Translations under genes and position numbers: made by a program
The notes under the pieces: generated by a model
Databases searched by the model: none
Seen by the model: only the letters and a program-made list of their open reading frames with translations
Told to the model about the DNA's origin: nothing
Source: Halanaerobium saccharolyticum
GTDB taxonomy: Bacteria > Bacillota > Halanaerobiia > Halanaerobiales > Halanaerobiaceae
Assembly: GCF_004362045.1 (NCBI RefSeq)
Contig: NZ_SNWX01000003.1
Coordinates: forward strand, 146,563 to 210,562
Length of the DNA stretch: 64,000 bases
Direction: 5' to 3'
Shown: positions 1 through 7,711 of the stretch, piece after piece
How positions within the stretch are numbered: the stretch's first letter is position 1
How the letters are laid out: each line of letters begins with the position of its first letter

Positions 1-2
1 TT

Positions 3-104
3 GGCAGTGATGTTGGGAAAGATTATGGTCGTTCAATGTATTTTTATCTTGATGATGGTCGGGTTGAGGTAAAATCTTTCAGCAGGGACTTGAAAACAAT
101 TTAA
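3..104 (+). CDS. C-terminal end of an unidentified protein (partial)
   Basis: The first bases read as an open frame of 33 codons ending in TAA at 102-104, with a plausible protein tail (GSDVGKDYGR near its start, acidic and basic residues mixed). The other two forward frames stop or give hydrophobic nonsense. The start lies outside the window. The fragment is too short to assign a family. No terminator is visible between it and the cheY promoter. Confidence 0.4.
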   Translation, partial: GSDVGKDYGRSMYFYLDDGRVEVKSFSRDLKTI

Positions 105-185
105 AAATAATATATAGTAATAAAAGGAATAAGTTCATAATAAAAGAAAAAAGTTCTATTATTTTTGTAAATGGGCTTTTTACTA

Positions 186-214
186 TTGTAAATAAAAATC
201 ATTTCTGTTATTAT
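186..214 (+). promoter_or_regulatory. Predicted sigma-A promoter of cheY
   Basis: TTGTAA at 186-191 and TATTAT at 209-214 are separated by 17 bp, close to the housekeeping consensus, and lie about 40 bp before the cheY start. This suggests cheY has its own promoter and is not under the riboswitch further downstream. Confidence 0.5.
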
Positions 215-256
215 AGTAGTTAATAGTGGATATTATTTAGAGGAGGTAATTTTTAA

Positions 257-610
257 ATGCCTAGGGTGTTAATTGTGGATGATGCAGCATTTATGAGATT
301 AAACTTAAAAAATATATTAAAAGACGATTTTGAAGTAGCAGGGGAAGCAGAAAATGGAAAAGAAGCGGTGGAATTATATCAGGAATTAAAACCTGATATA
401 GTAACAATGGATATAACAATGCCGGTAATGGATGGTTTAGAAGCCATAAAGGCCATTCAGGATATTGATCCAGATGCTCAAATTGTAGTCTGTAGTGCTA
501 TGGGACAGCAAAAAATTGTAATTCAGGCCATTGAGATGGGGGCCAAAGATTTTATTGTTAAGCCTTTTAAAAAAGATAGAGTTATGGAATCTTTAAAAAA
601 GCTGTTATAA
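257..610 (+). CDS. cheY: CheY-type single-domain response regulator
   Basis: A 117-residue stand-alone receiver domain. Asp8 and Asp9 form the Mg2+-binding acidic pair, Asp52 is the phosphoacceptor (in MDITMP), Ser80 is the switch Thr/Ser, and Lys102 in KPF is the conserved lysine. There is no output domain, as in CheY, which binds the flagellar switch when phosphorylated. The best partners in this window are FliM and FliY, which carry CheY-binding and CheY-P phosphatase features. GAGGAGG at 240-246 precedes the ATG. The gene lies upstream of the flagellar riboswitch and probably has its own promoter. A role in chemotaxis rather than another pathway is inferred from the neighbourhood. Confidence 0.85.
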   Translation: MPRVLIVDDAAFMRLNLKNILKDDFEVAGEAENGKEAVELYQELKPDIVTMDITMPVMDGLEAIKAIQDIDPDAQIVVCSAMGQQKIVIQAIEMGAKDFIVKPFKKDRVMESLKKLL

Positions 611-637
611 AGAATTTAAATTTGAAAAATCTCTGAT

Positions 638-685
638 TTGTACTATATTTAACATATAGTGCAATAAATATAATATATAGTACAA
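638..685 (+). promoter_or_regulatory. Flagellar cluster promoter region with operator-like repeats
   Basis: TTGTACTATAT at 638-648 and its exact complement ATATAGTACAA at 675-685 form an 11-bp inverted repeat. A third, near-identical half site (CATATAGTGCAAT) starts at 652. A TATAAT at 669-674 could be the -10 of the flagellar promoter, with only a weak -35. Half sites placed around a -10 element suggest a repressor or activator site, but no regulator can be named. In RNA the inverted repeat could also be a weak hairpin. Confidence 0.4.
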
Positions 686-707
686 TATTACACAATTGTA
701 TTAAATA

Positions 708-783
708 TTAGCAAAATTAGTGAAAGCTAATGACGCAAAGTTATGGGTCTAAGATATTTTTATTATGACCGCCAGGCTGCACA
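708..783 (+). ncRNA. Cyclic di-GMP-I (GEMM-I) riboswitch aptamer
   Basis: The sequence shows the GEMM-I landmarks in order: a short stem capped by a GAAA tetraloop (717-731), the invariant joining segment GACGCAAAG (732-740), GGGTCTAAG as the tetraloop-receptor arm (745-753), then GACC-GCCAGG-CTGC (767-780), whose GACC pairs back to GGTC. GEMM-I RNAs bind c-di-GMP and commonly control motility genes. It sits about 60 nt before flgB and is followed at once by an intrinsic terminator, so it probably acts by transcription termination. The bases of the P3 loop (about 752-760) could pair with the 5' arm of the terminator, giving an ON state without ligand and OFF with ligand; that direction is inference. 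Confidence 0.88.
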
Positions 784-785
784 TT

Positions 786-819
786 CGAAAATCTATGGTT
801 ACAGACTATAGATTTTTTT
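786..819 (+). terminator. Intrinsic terminator of the riboswitch expression platform
   Basis: A perfect 9-bp stem, AAAATCTAT (788-796) with ATAGATTTT (808-816), closes an 11-nt loop and runs into seven T residues (813-819). It lies between the aptamer and the flgB ribosome binding site, so it would stop transcription of the whole flagellar cluster. Its position makes it a regulated attenuator, not the end of a gene. Confidence 0.88.
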
Positions 820-841
820 GAGTTCAAAGGAGGAATAGAAT

Positions 842-1228
842 ATGGATAATTTGGAAGTCATAACCAGAGCGCTTGCTGGTTCTGCCAGACGGGGAGATTT
901 GATTGCTAATAATTTGGCGAATATCAGTACCCCCGGCTATAAACGGCAGGATATTAATTTTAAGTCTGCTCTGAAAAAGGAAATGGGCTCAGCTAGCTCT
1001 ATAAATTTAGAAACTACAAGAAGTGATCATATTCCTTTCAGTAAACAATATGCTTCTGTTGAGGTCAGTCAGAATAATAGAAACTATAGAAATGACGAAA
1101 ACAGTGTTGATGTTGAGGTAGAGATGGCTGAATTGGCCAAAAATACGATCTATTATAATGTGATGTCCAAACGAGCTGCCGGACATTTCTCTATCTTAAA
1201 TCAGGTTATTCAGCAGGGAGGTAAGTAA
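842..1228 (+). CDS. flgB: Flagellar basal-body rod protein FlgB
   Basis: A 128-residue proximal rod subunit. The N-terminal rod signature (ANNLANISTPGYKR, residues 22-35) is that of the axial protein family, which is exported by the flagellar type III apparatus and polymerises on the MS ring. Length matches FlgB (about 130-140 residues). AAAGGAGG at 827-834 precedes the ATG. It is the first gene after the c-di-GMP riboswitch, and flgC begins 2 bp after its stop, so the two are co-translated. Confidence 0.95.
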   Translation: MDNLEVITRALAGSARRGDLIANNLANISTPGYKRQDINFKSALKKEMGSASSINLETTRSDHIPFSKQYASVEVSQNNRNYRNDENSVDVEVEMAELAKNTIYYNVMSKRAAGHFSILNQVIQQGGK

Positions 1229-1230
1229 TT

Positions 1231-1659
1231 ATGTTTAAAGGTATAGATATTAGTGCATCTGGTTTAACAGCCCAGCGTCTGAGGATGGATACAATTTCTT
1301 CTAATATTGCTAATGCAGAAACGACAAGAGATGAAGACGGTAATACATATCGAAGGAAAGTGCCAATTTTTAAACAGAAACTGGACAGAGAGATGGAAGC
1401 AGGATCGGGGAATATCAGTGGTGTTAATTCAGCCGGAGTCGAAGTTGCGAAAATTGCCGAAGATCAGTCTCCATTTCGTTTAGAATACCGTCCTGACCAT
1501 CCGGATGCGAATGAAGAGGGTTATGTTGAACTGCCCAATGTAAGTGTGATGACAGAAATGGTAAATATGATAGATGCCAGTCGTGCTTATGAAGCAAATA
1601 TCCAGGCCATTTCTAATTATAAGAGTATGGCAAATAGTGCTTTAAATATCAGCACTTAA
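1231..1659 (+). CDS. flgC: Flagellar basal-body rod protein FlgC
   Basis: A 142-residue rod protein. The N-terminal motif SSNIANAETTR (residues 23-33) and the C-terminal helix with MVNMIDASRAYEANIQA are the paired heptad-rich ends typical of FlgC, which coil together in the rod. It follows flgB by 2 bp with an SD (AGGGAGG) inside the end of flgB, and precedes fliE, the usual Firmicute order flgB-flgC-fliE. Confidence 0.95.
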   Translation: MFKGIDISASGLTAQRLRMDTISSNIANAETTRDEDGNTYRRKVPIFKQKLDREMEAGSGNISGVNSAGVEVAKIAEDQSPFRLEYRPDHPDANEEGYVELPNVSVMTEMVNMIDASRAYEANIQAISNYKSMANSALNIST

Positions 1660-1675
1660 TTAAGGAGGAGGAAGT

Positions 1676-1972
1676 ATGGAAATAAACCCAATTAAATTTC
1701 AGACTGGATTTGAAAACTTTGCAATTGAAAAAGAAAATAAGAACACCAAAACACAGGCTTTTTCCGATTTGTTCAGGGAAAAGCTAAATCAGGTTAATGA
1801 ACTTCAAAAAGATTCGCAGGCAGTGACAGCCAGTTTTGCTGTCGGTGAAACAGATAACATACATGATGTTATGATTGCAGCAGAAAAGGCAAAAGTTGCT
1901 ATTAATTTAACAACTGCTGTGCAGACAAAGGTGATAGATGCTTATAATGAAATTATGCGTTTACAGGTATAG
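1676..1972 (+). CDS. fliE: Flagellar hook-basal body complex protein FliE
   Basis: A 98-residue protein whose C-terminal half (DVMIAAEKAKVAINLTTAVQ, then the KVIDAYNEIMRL end) is the conserved FliE helix pair joining the MS ring to the rod. A strong AAGGAGGAGG SD lies just before the ATG. The N-terminal third is variable, as is normal for the family. The 57-bp gap to fliF holds no clear signal. Confidence 0.93.
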   Translation: MEINPIKFQTGFENFAIEKENKNTKTQAFSDLFREKLNQVNELQKDSQAVTASFAVGETDNIHDVMIAAEKAKVAINLTTAVQTKVIDAYNEIMRLQV

Positions 1973-2029
1973 GAGCAGATATAGGATTACGGACAATATT
2001 GATCAAAGAGTATTTACGGAAGAGGTATA

Positions 2030-3571
2030 GTGATGGCCGAAATTTTCGCAAAATACAGAGAAGAACTACAGAATACATGGCAAAAACTAAATAAAGGTGT
2101 ACAAATTCTAATTATTATTCTCACGCTAATTATGGCTGGTGTTTTCGGCTATCTTATTTTTAGAGGAGCTTCTAATAATTATCAACCTCTTTTTACCAAT
2201 TTATCTACAGAGGATACTGCAGCAATTGTAGAACGGTTGGATGAAAATAATGTTAATTATCAACTTGGAGGTAATGGCAATACAATTTTAGTTCCAGAAA
2301 GTGAGATTTATAGACTGAGATTAGATATGGCTTCAGCCGGTCTTCCGGATCAGGGAGTGGTTGGATTTGAAATTTTTAACAGCAGTGACTTTGGAACAAC
2401 CGAGTTTGAGAGAAGAGTTAATTATTATCGAGCACTCGGGGGCGAATTAAGCCGCTCGATTCAATCAATTTCCGGGATAGAATTTGCTAGAGTTCAGATT
2501 ACTCCGCCTGAAGAAAGTCTTTTTCTGGCAGAGGAAAAATCTGCTACTGCTTCAGTAATGGTAAAACTAAATCCTGGCTTTAATATGAGTTCAGAACAGG
2601 TTAGTGCTGTCCAAAATTTAGTTGCCAGCGGAGTTCAGGATTTACCCTTAGATGAGGTTACAATAGTTGATACTAATGGTAATCTTTTATCTAAGCCTTC
2701 CAATACCGGAGACAATAACTGGTCTAACCCTCAAAATTTTGCTCTGCAGCAGAAGTTTGAGACTTCTTTAAAAAACGATTTAACCGCCTTACTAACAAAA
2801 GTTGTGGGGCCAAACAATTTTGCTGTTCAGGTTAATGCAAATCTCAATTTTGATCAGAGACAGGCAGAAAGCAAAACCTATACTCCAGTGGTTGATGACA
2901 GCGGTATTGTCCGCAGTCAGGAAGTAAACACGGAAACTCGGGAGAATGGAGTAACAGGTGGTGCACCTGGGGTAGATGCAAACATTCCCCAATATCAGGG
3001 GGCAGATGCTGCAGAAACCAGCAGTTATGAACGCGAAAATACAATTACAAATTATGAAATAAACGAAAGAATAGAAAAACATATTTATGCTCCGGGAGAG
3101 GTAGAGCGTTTATCTGTGTCGGTAATGATTGATCAGAACACTGAGGAAGAAACAGTTGAGCAGATTAGAAATGCTGTGGGAGCGGCAATTGGTTATAATG
3201 AAGCAAGAGGCGATGTCTTAAATATTAGTTCCATTGCCTTTGATGATTCTTTAGAAACTGCGGCTCAGGAAGCAATGCAGGCTCAGCAGGCAGCAGAAAA
3301 GCGTCAGATGTATATTTATGGTGGTCTTATCTTATTAGTATTAATCTTAACTTCTGCTTTAATTATCTACTTATATCGTAAAAAACCTGCAGCAGATAGA
3401 GGCGGCAGACTTGATGTAGCGGTGGAAGAAGATGAAGAAGAAATTGATTTATTTGAACCAGATGCAGACCAGAGAAAAAGAGCTAAACTTAAAAATGAAC
3501 TAGAGAATGTCATTCATTCTGATCCCGAAAATGCAGCTAAGTTAATTCGAAGTTGGTTAGTTGATGAATAA
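2030..3571 (+). CDS. fliF: Flagellar MS-ring protein FliF
   Basis: A 513-residue inner-membrane ring protein on which the export gate and switch assemble. It has one transmembrane helix at about residues 24-45 and a second at about 427-450. Between them lie the periplasmic ring-building motifs and a variable linker near 285-340. The acidic cytoplasmic tail ends in ENAAKLIRSWL, the FliG-binding helix. The start could be the GTG at 2030 or the ATG at 2033; both follow the GGAAGAGG SD, and the difference is one residue. Confidence 0.95.
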   Translation: MMAEIFAKYREELQNTWQKLNKGVQILIIILTLIMAGVFGYLIFRGASNNYQPLFTNLSTEDTAAIVERLDENNVNYQLGGNGNTILVPESEIYRLRLDMASAGLPDQGVVGFEIFNSSDFGTTEFERRVNYYRALGGELSRSIQSISGIEFARVQITPPEESLFLAEEKSATASVMVKLNPGFNMSSEQVSAVQNLVASGVQDLPLDEVTIVDTNGNLLSKPSNTGDNNWSNPQNFALQQKFETSLKNDLTALLTKVVGPNNFAVQVNANLNFDQRQAESKTYTPVVDDSGIVRSQEVNTETRENGVTGGAPGVDANIPQYQGADAAETSSYERENTITNYEINERIEKHIYAPGEVERLSVSVMIDQNTEEETVEQIRNAVGAAIGYNEARGDVLNISSIAFDDSLETAAQEAMQAQQAAEKRQMYIYGGLILLVLILTSALIIYLYRKKPAADRGGRLDVAVEEDEEEIDLFEPDADQRKRAKLKNELENVIHSDPENAAKLIRSWLVDE

Positions 3572-3592
3572 AATGTCGAAGGAGTTTTTGTT

Positions 3593-4597
3593 ATGAGAGA
3601 TGAGTTGTCAGGTAAAGAAAAAGCAGCCATATTGTTAATTTCACTGGGACCTGATGTGTCTTCAGATGTTTTTAAACATTTAGATGATGAAGAAGTAGAG
3701 AAATTAACTTTAGAAATTGCAAATCAAAATAAAATTGATCCTGAAATGAAAAGAAAGATTCAGGAAGAATTTCTGCAGCTTCAGAAAGCAAATGATTACA
3801 TTAATTCCGGCGGAATTAATTATGCTAAAAAAATACTGGAAAAATCTTTTGGTAAAGATAAGACACGCAGCATTATTAATCGTTTAACGGCTACTCTGCA
3901 GGTTCGTCCTTTTGATTCAATACGCAAATCAGACCCAACCCAACTTCTAAATTTCATTCAGGGAGAACACCCCCAGACAATTGCTCTGATTCTTTCGTAT
4001 ATTGATGCAGCTCAAGCTTCTCAGGTTTTATCCTCACTTTCACCAGATATCCAGAGTGAAGTAGCTAAAAGAATAGCTGTTATGGATAGAACATCTCCAG
4101 AAATTATTAAAGAAGTTGAATCTGTACTGGAAAAGAAACTTTCCTCAGTTGCTGCCAATGAATATGCCAGCGCTGGAGGTATTGAATCAATAGTTGATGT
4201 TTTAAATCAGGTAGATCGCGGGACAGAAAAAAATATTTTAGATAAACTGGAAGAAGATGATCCGGAATTAGTTGAGGAAATCAAAAAAAGAATGTTTGTT
4301 TTCGAAGATGTTGTACTTTTATCTGATAGAGCAGTACAGCTTGTACTGCGTCAGGTTGAAACTCATGATCTTGCTTTAGCATTAAAAACTGCCAGTGATG
4401 AAGTGGAGAATATTATAACAGGTAATATGTCCCAGCGTGCTGCAGAAATGCTGTCAGAAGATATGGAGTTTATGGGACCCGTCAGAATTAGAGAGGTAGA
4501 AGATGCACAGCAGCGAATTGTTAATGTGATTAGAGAATTAGAAGAAAGTGGAGAAATCGTCATTGCCAGAGGTGGGGAGAGTGAAGTAATTGTCTAA
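3593..4597 (+). CDS. fliG: Flagellar motor switch protein FliG
   Basis: A 334-residue switch and torque protein. The N-terminal domain binds FliF, the middle domain carries the EHPQ motif (residues 125-128) that contacts FliM, and the C-terminal domain (from about residue 235, MFVFEDVVLL) holds the charged torque helix facing the MotA-type stator. Length matches the family (about 335). Its end overlaps the start of fliH by 8 bp, which implies translational coupling. Confidence 0.96.
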   Translation: MRDELSGKEKAAILLISLGPDVSSDVFKHLDDEEVEKLTLEIANQNKIDPEMKRKIQEEFLQLQKANDYINSGGINYAKKILEKSFGKDKTRSIINRLTATLQVRPFDSIRKSDPTQLLNFIQGEHPQTIALILSYIDAAQASQVLSSLSPDIQSEVAKRIAVMDRTSPEIIKEVESVLEKKLSSVAANEYASAGGIESIVDVLNQVDRGTEKNILDKLEEDDPELVEEIKKRMFVFEDVVLLSDRAVQLVLRQVETHDLALALKTASDEVENIITGNMSQRAAEMLSEDMEFMGPVRIREVEDAQQRIVNVIRELEESGEIVIARGGESEVIV

Positions 4598-5339
4598 AGT
4601 TATTAAGGCCTCGAAGGTTACAGGAGAATATATAATAAATCAAAATCCTAAAACTCTTTCTTTTAATGACAATAATTCTGAATCTGATTCGGGCACCGGT
4701 GGAAATAGAAAAGCAAAAAAACAGCAGCAGGTTATTAGTCAGGCTGAACAGGAAGCTCAGGAAATTATTGAAAATGCAGAAGCAGAAGCAGAAAAAATAA
4801 TTGATGCTGCTAAAAAAGAAAAAGAAGAGATCCTGGCTGAAAAGGATCAAATTTATAATGAGCTTAAATCTAAAGCTGAAGCTGAAGGTTTAGAAAATGC
4901 CGAAGCGGAAATAGACCGCTTAAAAGAAGAATTGGCTTCTCTGATCTCTGGTTTTGAAGAAGAGTTTAGTCGGGAAAAAGATAGAATCAGAACAGAAATT
5001 ATTGAACTGGCTGTTAAAATTGCCAGTATTGTAATTGATGTTAAATTAGAGACCGAACATGAGATGATTAATAATATTATTTCTGACATGTTGAGCAAAA
5101 TAGATGACAATCACCGGGACATTGTGGTTAGAGTTAATCCACAACTGCTTCCCTATATTGAGGAAAATAGATTTTATGAGCATATAAATCAGAAAAACAT
5201 TGAATTTGTTTCAGATCCTGAACTAAAAAAAGGGGACTGTGTAGTGGAAACCAGCCTTGGTGGTAAAGAAGGAAGTCTAGTGCACAAACTTGATCAAATT
5301 AGAACTGAGTTATTAAAAGAGGTAGAACAGCATGATTAA
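4590..5339 (+). CDS. fliH: Flagellar assembly protein FliH
   Basis: A 249-residue regulator of the export ATPase FliI. Residues about 45-130 are Glu/Ala/Lys-rich heptads predicted to form a long coiled coil; the C-terminal half (from IRTEIIELAVKIASIVI) matches the FliH/V-ATPase E-subunit-like fold. The start is a TTG inside the end of fliG, preceded by GGGGAGAG. It overlaps fliI by 8 bp, consistent with FliH-FliI complex formation. The acidic N-terminus is not conserved. Confidence 0.9.
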   Translation: MSKVIKASKVTGEYIINQNPKTLSFNDNNSESDSGTGGNRKAKKQQQVISQAEQEAQEIIENAEAEAEKIIDAAKKEKEEILAEKDQIYNELKSKAEAEGLENAEAEIDRLKEELASLISGFEEEFSREKDRIRTEIIELAVKIASIVIDVKLETEHEMINNIISDMLSKIDDNHRDIVVRVNPQLLPYIEENRFYEHINQKNIEFVSDPELKKGDCVVETSLGGKEGSLVHKLDQIRTELLKEVEQHD

Positions 5340-6639
5340 TCTGGATATGTCAAAATTAGAAAATAAGCTTAAGGACATTAATATGACTCGAAATTTTGGC
5401 CATATTAATCGTGTAATTGGACTTGTTATTGAGTCAATTGGGCCTCAGGCTTCACTCGGAGAACTATGCTTAATCAAAGGTGAACACGAAGATATTAAAG
5501 CTGAAGTAGTTGGCTTTGATGATAATAAAGTTTTGATGATGCCGATTGGTGAAATGGAAGGGATCAAACCTGGAGCCAGAGTTGTGGCAACTGATCAGAA
5601 ATTAAAGGTTAAAGTTGGGAGAGAACTGCTGGGTAAAATAATTGACGGCAGTGGGAATGTGATTAATGATGATAATCTAAGTGGTTTAAGTGAGGTTCCG
5701 GTCAATCGCAAGCCGCCAAATCCCTTAACTCGGGAAAGAATTAAAGATCCTTTATCTTTAGGGGTTCGCTGTATTGATGGTTTTTTAACCTGTGGTAAAG
5801 GTCAGCGCCTGGGTATTTTTGCCGGAAGTGGTGTTGGTAAGTCAACTTTACTCGGAATGGCCGCCCGGAATACCAATGCTGATATTAATGTAATTGGTCT
5901 GGTTGGTGAGCGCGGCCGTGAGGTTAGGGACTTTATAGAAAAGGATCTTGGTCCAGAAGGTTTAGAACGCTCAATTGTGGTAGTTGCTACCTCAGATCAA
6001 CCGGCACTGTTAAGGGTTAAAGCAGCGAATATTGCAACAGCAATTGCTGAATATTTTAGAGATCAGGGTGAAGATGTACTGCTGATGATGGACTCTGTTA
6101 CCAGGGTTGCGATGGCTTTAAGAGAAGTTGGACTTGCTATTGGCGAACCTCCAGCAACACGAGGTTATCCACCTTCTGTATTTGCTGAACTGCCGAAGTT
6201 ATTAGAAAGAACTGGAACCAATGATCTGGGTTCAATTACTGCCTTATACACTGTATTAGTGGAAGGTGATGATTTTAATGAACCTGTTTCCGACACCGTT
6301 CGAGGTATTTTAGATGGACATATTTCTTTATCCAGAGAGCTTGCAGAATCCAGCCATTATCCTGCTGTTGATGTTCTAAGCAGTGTCAGCAGAATTATGG
6401 AAGATATAGTAAGTGAAGAACACGGTCAGGCAGCAGCCAGACTGCAGAAATTGATTGCAACCTATAATCAATCAGAAGATTTAATAAATATTGGTGCCTA
6501 TGAGAAGGGCTCCAACCCGGAAGTAGATAAAGCTATTGATAAAATTGATGAAATTAATGATTTTTTAACTCAGGGAATTAACGAAGAAACCAATTATGAG
6601 GATACTGTTCAGCGCTTAATCAAAATAGCTAATAATTAG
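5332..6639 (+). CDS. fliI: Flagellar export ATPase FliI
   Basis: A 435-residue F1-like ATPase that powers substrate release and unfolding at the flagellar type III apparatus. The Walker A motif GSGVGKST is at about residues 165-172, the Walker B segment (VLLMMDSVTR) near 250, and the conserved GYPPSVFAELPKLLERTG segment lies further on. Length is standard. The gene overlaps fliH and is followed by fliJ, giving the FliH-FliI-FliJ ATPase complex. Confidence 0.96.
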   Translation: MINLDMSKLENKLKDINMTRNFGHINRVIGLVIESIGPQASLGELCLIKGEHEDIKAEVVGFDDNKVLMMPIGEMEGIKPGARVVATDQKLKVKVGRELLGKIIDGSGNVINDDNLSGLSEVPVNRKPPNPLTRERIKDPLSLGVRCIDGFLTCGKGQRLGIFAGSGVGKSTLLGMAARNTNADINVIGLVGERGREVRDFIEKDLGPEGLERSIVVVATSDQPALLRVKAANIATAIAEYFRDQGEDVLLMMDSVTRVAMALREVGLAIGEPPATRGYPPSVFAELPKLLERTGTNDLGSITALYTVLVEGDDFNEPVSDTVRGILDGHISLSRELAESSHYPAVDVLSSVSRIMEDIVSEEHGQAAARLQKLIATYNQSEDLINIGAYEKGSNPEVDKAIDKIDEINDFLTQGINEETNYEDTVQRLIKIANN

Positions 6640-6664
6640 TCTAAGAAATAAAGGTGGCTGAAAG

Positions 6665-7105
6665 ATGAAGGGATATAAATTTAAGTTTGAAAAAATCTTA
6701 AATTTGAGAATCAGACAGGAAGAACAGGAAGAAGACAAATATTTATTTTTAAAAAAAGAGTTAAATGATATTAAAAATAAGATTAAGACTATAAAATCAG
6801 AAAAAGAAGATGTTTTTGAACATCTGCGGGATCAGGAAAATGATCTCACTTTAAATATCAGCCTCAGACGATATTTAAAAGAATTAAAAGCTAGAGAAGC
6901 GGCTGCCCAGAAGAAGAAGGAAGAAAAAAAAGAAGCAATAAAGGAGCAGCTTAAGGTTTTAATGGAAAAGAAAAAGGAACGCAAAACTATGGAAAAATTA
7001 AAAGAACAGGAAATCGAAAAATTTGTCAAAGAATTTTTGGAAGATGAACAAAAAGAACTTGATGAAATAGGCAGACATTATTCTATGGGTGGTCGATTAA
7101 CTTGA
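6665..7105 (+). CDS. fliJ: Flagellar export protein FliJ
   Basis: A 146-residue, almost entirely helical and strongly charged protein, predicted to be a long antiparallel coiled coil like the gamma subunit of F1. It begins KFKFEKILNLR, a typical FliJ N-terminus. Sequence identity in this family is low, so the assignment rests on coiled coil, size and position after fliI. Its stop codon overlaps the TTG start of the next gene (TTGA). Confidence 0.88.
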   Translation: MKGYKFKFEKILNLRIRQEEQEEDKYLFLKKELNDIKNKIKTIKSEKEDVFEHLRDQENDLTLNISLRRYLKELKAREAAAQKKKEEKKEAIKEQLKVLMEKKKERKTMEKLKEQEIEKFVKEFLEDEQKELDEIGRHYSMGGRLT

Positions 7106-7641
7106 TAAAAAAGATTTTATTTTTTTTAGTATTATTTTTAATATTATTTGTAATGTTATCCTGGTCATTTAATGCACTGGGGATAATCGATATAAAAGCT
7201 ACAGTAAGTAATCTAGCTAACAGCACACCAGTTGTTCAAGATTATATAATTACCCGGCAGGAGTTAGATTCTTTAGAGGAAGAAAATGCTTCCCTGAAGA
7301 ACACTATAAGTAAAAAAGACAGTCAAATAGCAGAACTGGAAGCTCAAATAGAGAATTTAAAGGAAGAACTTGCTCAACGGGATAAGCTGATTGCAGATTT
7401 AGAATCAGATTATGAAGCCCTAAATACGGAGGAGCAGAATCGAGAAGCAAGATTGGAAAAAATCGCAAATATCTATCGTCAGATGGAGCCAGAAGCTGCA
7501 GCAGCTGTAATTCAAGAATTAGAAAACAATCTGGCTGTTGAAGTTTTAAGCAGGTTAGATGATGAACAGGCAGCTTCAATTTTAGAGTCTATGCCCCAGC
7601 AGCAGGCTGCACAATTTATCAGTCGGCTGGGTTTAGAATAA
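7102..7641 (+). CDS. MotE/YlxF-like membrane coiled-coil protein with MgtE-N-type domain
   Basis: A 179-residue protein with one N-terminal membrane helix (about residues 4-27), a coiled coil (about 55-115), and a C-terminal helical repeat domain like the MgtE intracellular domain (QMEPEAAAAVIQEL, then a second helix pair). This architecture matches MotE of alphaproteobacteria and YlxF of the Bacillus fla/che operon, where it sits between fliJ and fliK as here. MotE chaperones MotC in rhizobia; the role in Firmicutes is unclear. Translation starts at a TTG overlapping the fliJ stop. Confidence 0.75.
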   Translation: MIKKILFFLVLFLILFVMLSWSFNALGIIDIKATVSNLANSTPVVQDYIITRQELDSLEEENASLKNTISKKDSQIAELEAQIENLKEELAQRDKLIADLESDYEALNTEEQNREARLEKIANIYRQMEPEAAAAVIQELENNLAVEVLSRLDDEQAASILESMPQQQAAQFISRLGLE

Positions 7642-7644
7642 ATA

Positions 7645-7678
7645 ATGGATATATTTCCTTATCCAGGTTTATTAATTT
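7645..7678 (+). other. Intergenic hairpin before fliK
   Basis: The gap between the MotE-like gene and fliK holds an imperfect hairpin: an outer AATAAA/TTTATT pair and an inner GGATA/TATCC pair separated by an internal loop. No T-run follows. It may be an RNA stability or processing element within the operon; function is unknown. Confidence 0.3.
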
Positions 7679-7711
7679 TATGATTAATAATCAAAGAAAG
7701 GAGGTGAATAA

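Noticed and set aside
2792..3082. Antisense open frames inside fliF and many other genes
   Set aside because: They are opposite-strand shadows of conserved genes, without SD sites, promoters or family motifs. No real gene was found on the minus strand.
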